64,000 nt of DNA from Chloroflexota bacterium (lineage in GTDB: Bacteria; Chloroflexota; Anaerolineae; Anaerolineales; UBA4823), in NCBI GenBank assembly GCA_029265355.1, contig JAJUJL010000002.1:248001-312000 (forward strand), given 5' to 3'. Under the pieces are notes generated by a model. It saw only the letters and a list, made by a program, of their open reading frames with translations. It did not search any database and was not told where the DNA came from. Below, piece after piece: positions 63,291 to 64,000 of this stretch. Position 1 is the first letter of the stretch, and each line of letters starts with the position of its first letter. The position numbers and the translations under genes are program-made.

Positions 63291-64000
63291 ATGCCGGTAC
63301 TTGAAGCCAGTGATCTTCGCAAGGAATATGTCTTGGGGAGCCACCATGTACATGCCCTGGCAGGCGTGGATTTTGTGGTTGAGAAAGGTGAATTTGTCGC
63401 CATCATGGGGCCATCTGGCAGTGGTAAATCTACCCTGCTGCACCTGATCGGCGGGTTAGATAAGCCTTCGTCTGGTGAAATTTTCCTGGCGGGGAAACGC
63501 CTTTCCTTGCTCAAAGATAACCAGGTCACGTTGCTGCGCCGGCGAAACATCGGCTTCGTGTTCCAATTCTTCAACCTGCTGCCAATCTTAAGTGCGGAAG
63601 AAAATATCACTTTACCCTTGATGATCGATGGGAAGGATGTCAAAAAGTATTCCGAACGATTGGAGGCATTGCTGGGTTTGACAGGTTTAACAGATCGTCG
63701 CCGGCACAAGCCGGAGCAACTCTCCGGAGGCGAGCAGCAGCGAGTTGCCCTGGCGCGTGCCTTGATCACTGAGCCAGCGATTTTGCTGGCGGATGAACCT
63801 ACTGGAAATCTCGACACAAAAACCGGTCATACGGTGATGGAACTTCTGCGACGCTCGTGCGATGAGTTGCAGCAGGCTATCGTGGTAGTGACACACGACC
63901 CGCGAGCCGCCTCCTTTGCTGATCGGGTGGTCTTCCTGCGGGACGGACTGATTGACGGAGAACTGCGCTTTCGGCCTGAAAGCTCCCGCAGTGAGAATTT
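63291..64000 (+). CDS. ABC transporter ATP-binding protein, LolD/MacB type (partial)
   Basis: The frame from ATG 63291 (AGGAGG four bases upstream) stays open to the window edge, giving about 236 residues. All ATPase motifs are visible: Walker A GPSGSGKST, Q-loop VFQFFNLLPILSAEENI, signature LSGGEQQR, Walker B ILLADEPTGNLD and H-loop VTHD. The GNLD and VFQFFNLLP forms mark the MacB/LolD/FtsE-like subfamily, whose permeases work on lipoproteins or peptides by mechanotransmission. The partner permease probably follows outside the window. It starts 27 bases after the preceding gene. Confidence 0.9.
   Translation, partial: MPVLEASDLRKEYVLGSHHVHALAGVDFVVEKGEFVAIMGPSGSGKSTLLHLIGGLDKPSSGEIFLAGKRLSLLKDNQVTLLRRRNIGFVFQFFNLLPILSAEENITLPLMIDGKDVKKYSERLEALLGLTGLTDRRRHKPEQLSGGEQQRVALARALITEPAILLADEPTGNLDTKTGHTVMELLRRSCDELQQAIVVVTHDPRAASFADRVVFLRDGLIDGELRFRPESSRSEN

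Overview
The window is about 55% GC, almost fully coding, and carries bacterial genes in tight operons with many 4-base GTGA, ATGA or TTGA overlaps. The gene content points to a Chloroflexota bacterium, most likely Anaerolineae (an inference from gene families; there is no rRNA here). Pointers are Tad pilus genes without a secretin, a MalT-like LuxR activator, YggT/YggU/PgeF genes, long series of polytopic GT-C-type membrane proteins, and lipoproteins with Pro/Thr-rich linkers. TGA is a common normal stop codon here.

Layout. 1-7623: an operon of polytopic membrane glycosyltransferase-like proteins (GT87 and GT39/PMT-like). 7734-9504: a NarL/DegU-type response regulator and a DegS-type histidine kinase. 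9619-15947: Flp pilin and Tad/Cpa assembly genes (cpaB, receiver-fused cpaE, cpaF, tadB, tadC). 16005-18932: comFC, long HPF, folE, folB and a DUF302 protein. 19032-22126: a divergent Lgt homologue, a TlpA thioredoxin and two tandem thioredoxin-like lipoproteins. 22205-25349: a CsoR-CopZ-CopA copper operon with a near-consensus promoter. 25356-31091: MFS transporter, Tat-exported YkuD L,D-transpeptidase, CcdA, a second TlpA, a glutaredoxin-DUF2085 fusion, PgeF. 31101-32445: YggS, YggT, YggU. 32481-35716: a membrane-anchored NACHT-like NTPase with HEAT repeats plus a coiled-coil zinc-ribbon protein. 35837-43363: a second GT-C-like cluster (YfhO-like and paralogues of the first cluster). 43424-46133: MoxR, DUF58, XRE regulator. 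46232-52965: GDP-mannose 4,6-dehydratase, a giant secreted subtilase, a class V aminotransferase. 53028-59809 (minus strand): an ABC-2 drug-type exporter, a small conserved protein and a MalT-like activator. 60192-64000: a PlsY-like acyltransferase, a PEP-synthase-like phosphotransferase and the start of a LolD/MacB-type ABC ATPase.

The most unusual item is at 21554-22126. This thioredoxin-like lipoprotein reading frame is interrupted once, by a TGA exactly where the first redox cysteine of CxxC belongs (W-[TGA]-A-T-C). The homologous frame then continues to its natural end. A small hairpin with a G in its loop lies at the distance expected for a bacterial SECIS. I read it as a candidate selenoprotein with a UxxC active site. 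Directly upstream is a paralogue that has lost both active-site cysteines. Around them lie other extracytoplasmic thiol-redox genes (two TlpA, CcdA, a glutaredoxin fusion) and a copper-resistance operon, so the 19-30 kb region looks like a surface redox and copper-handling island.
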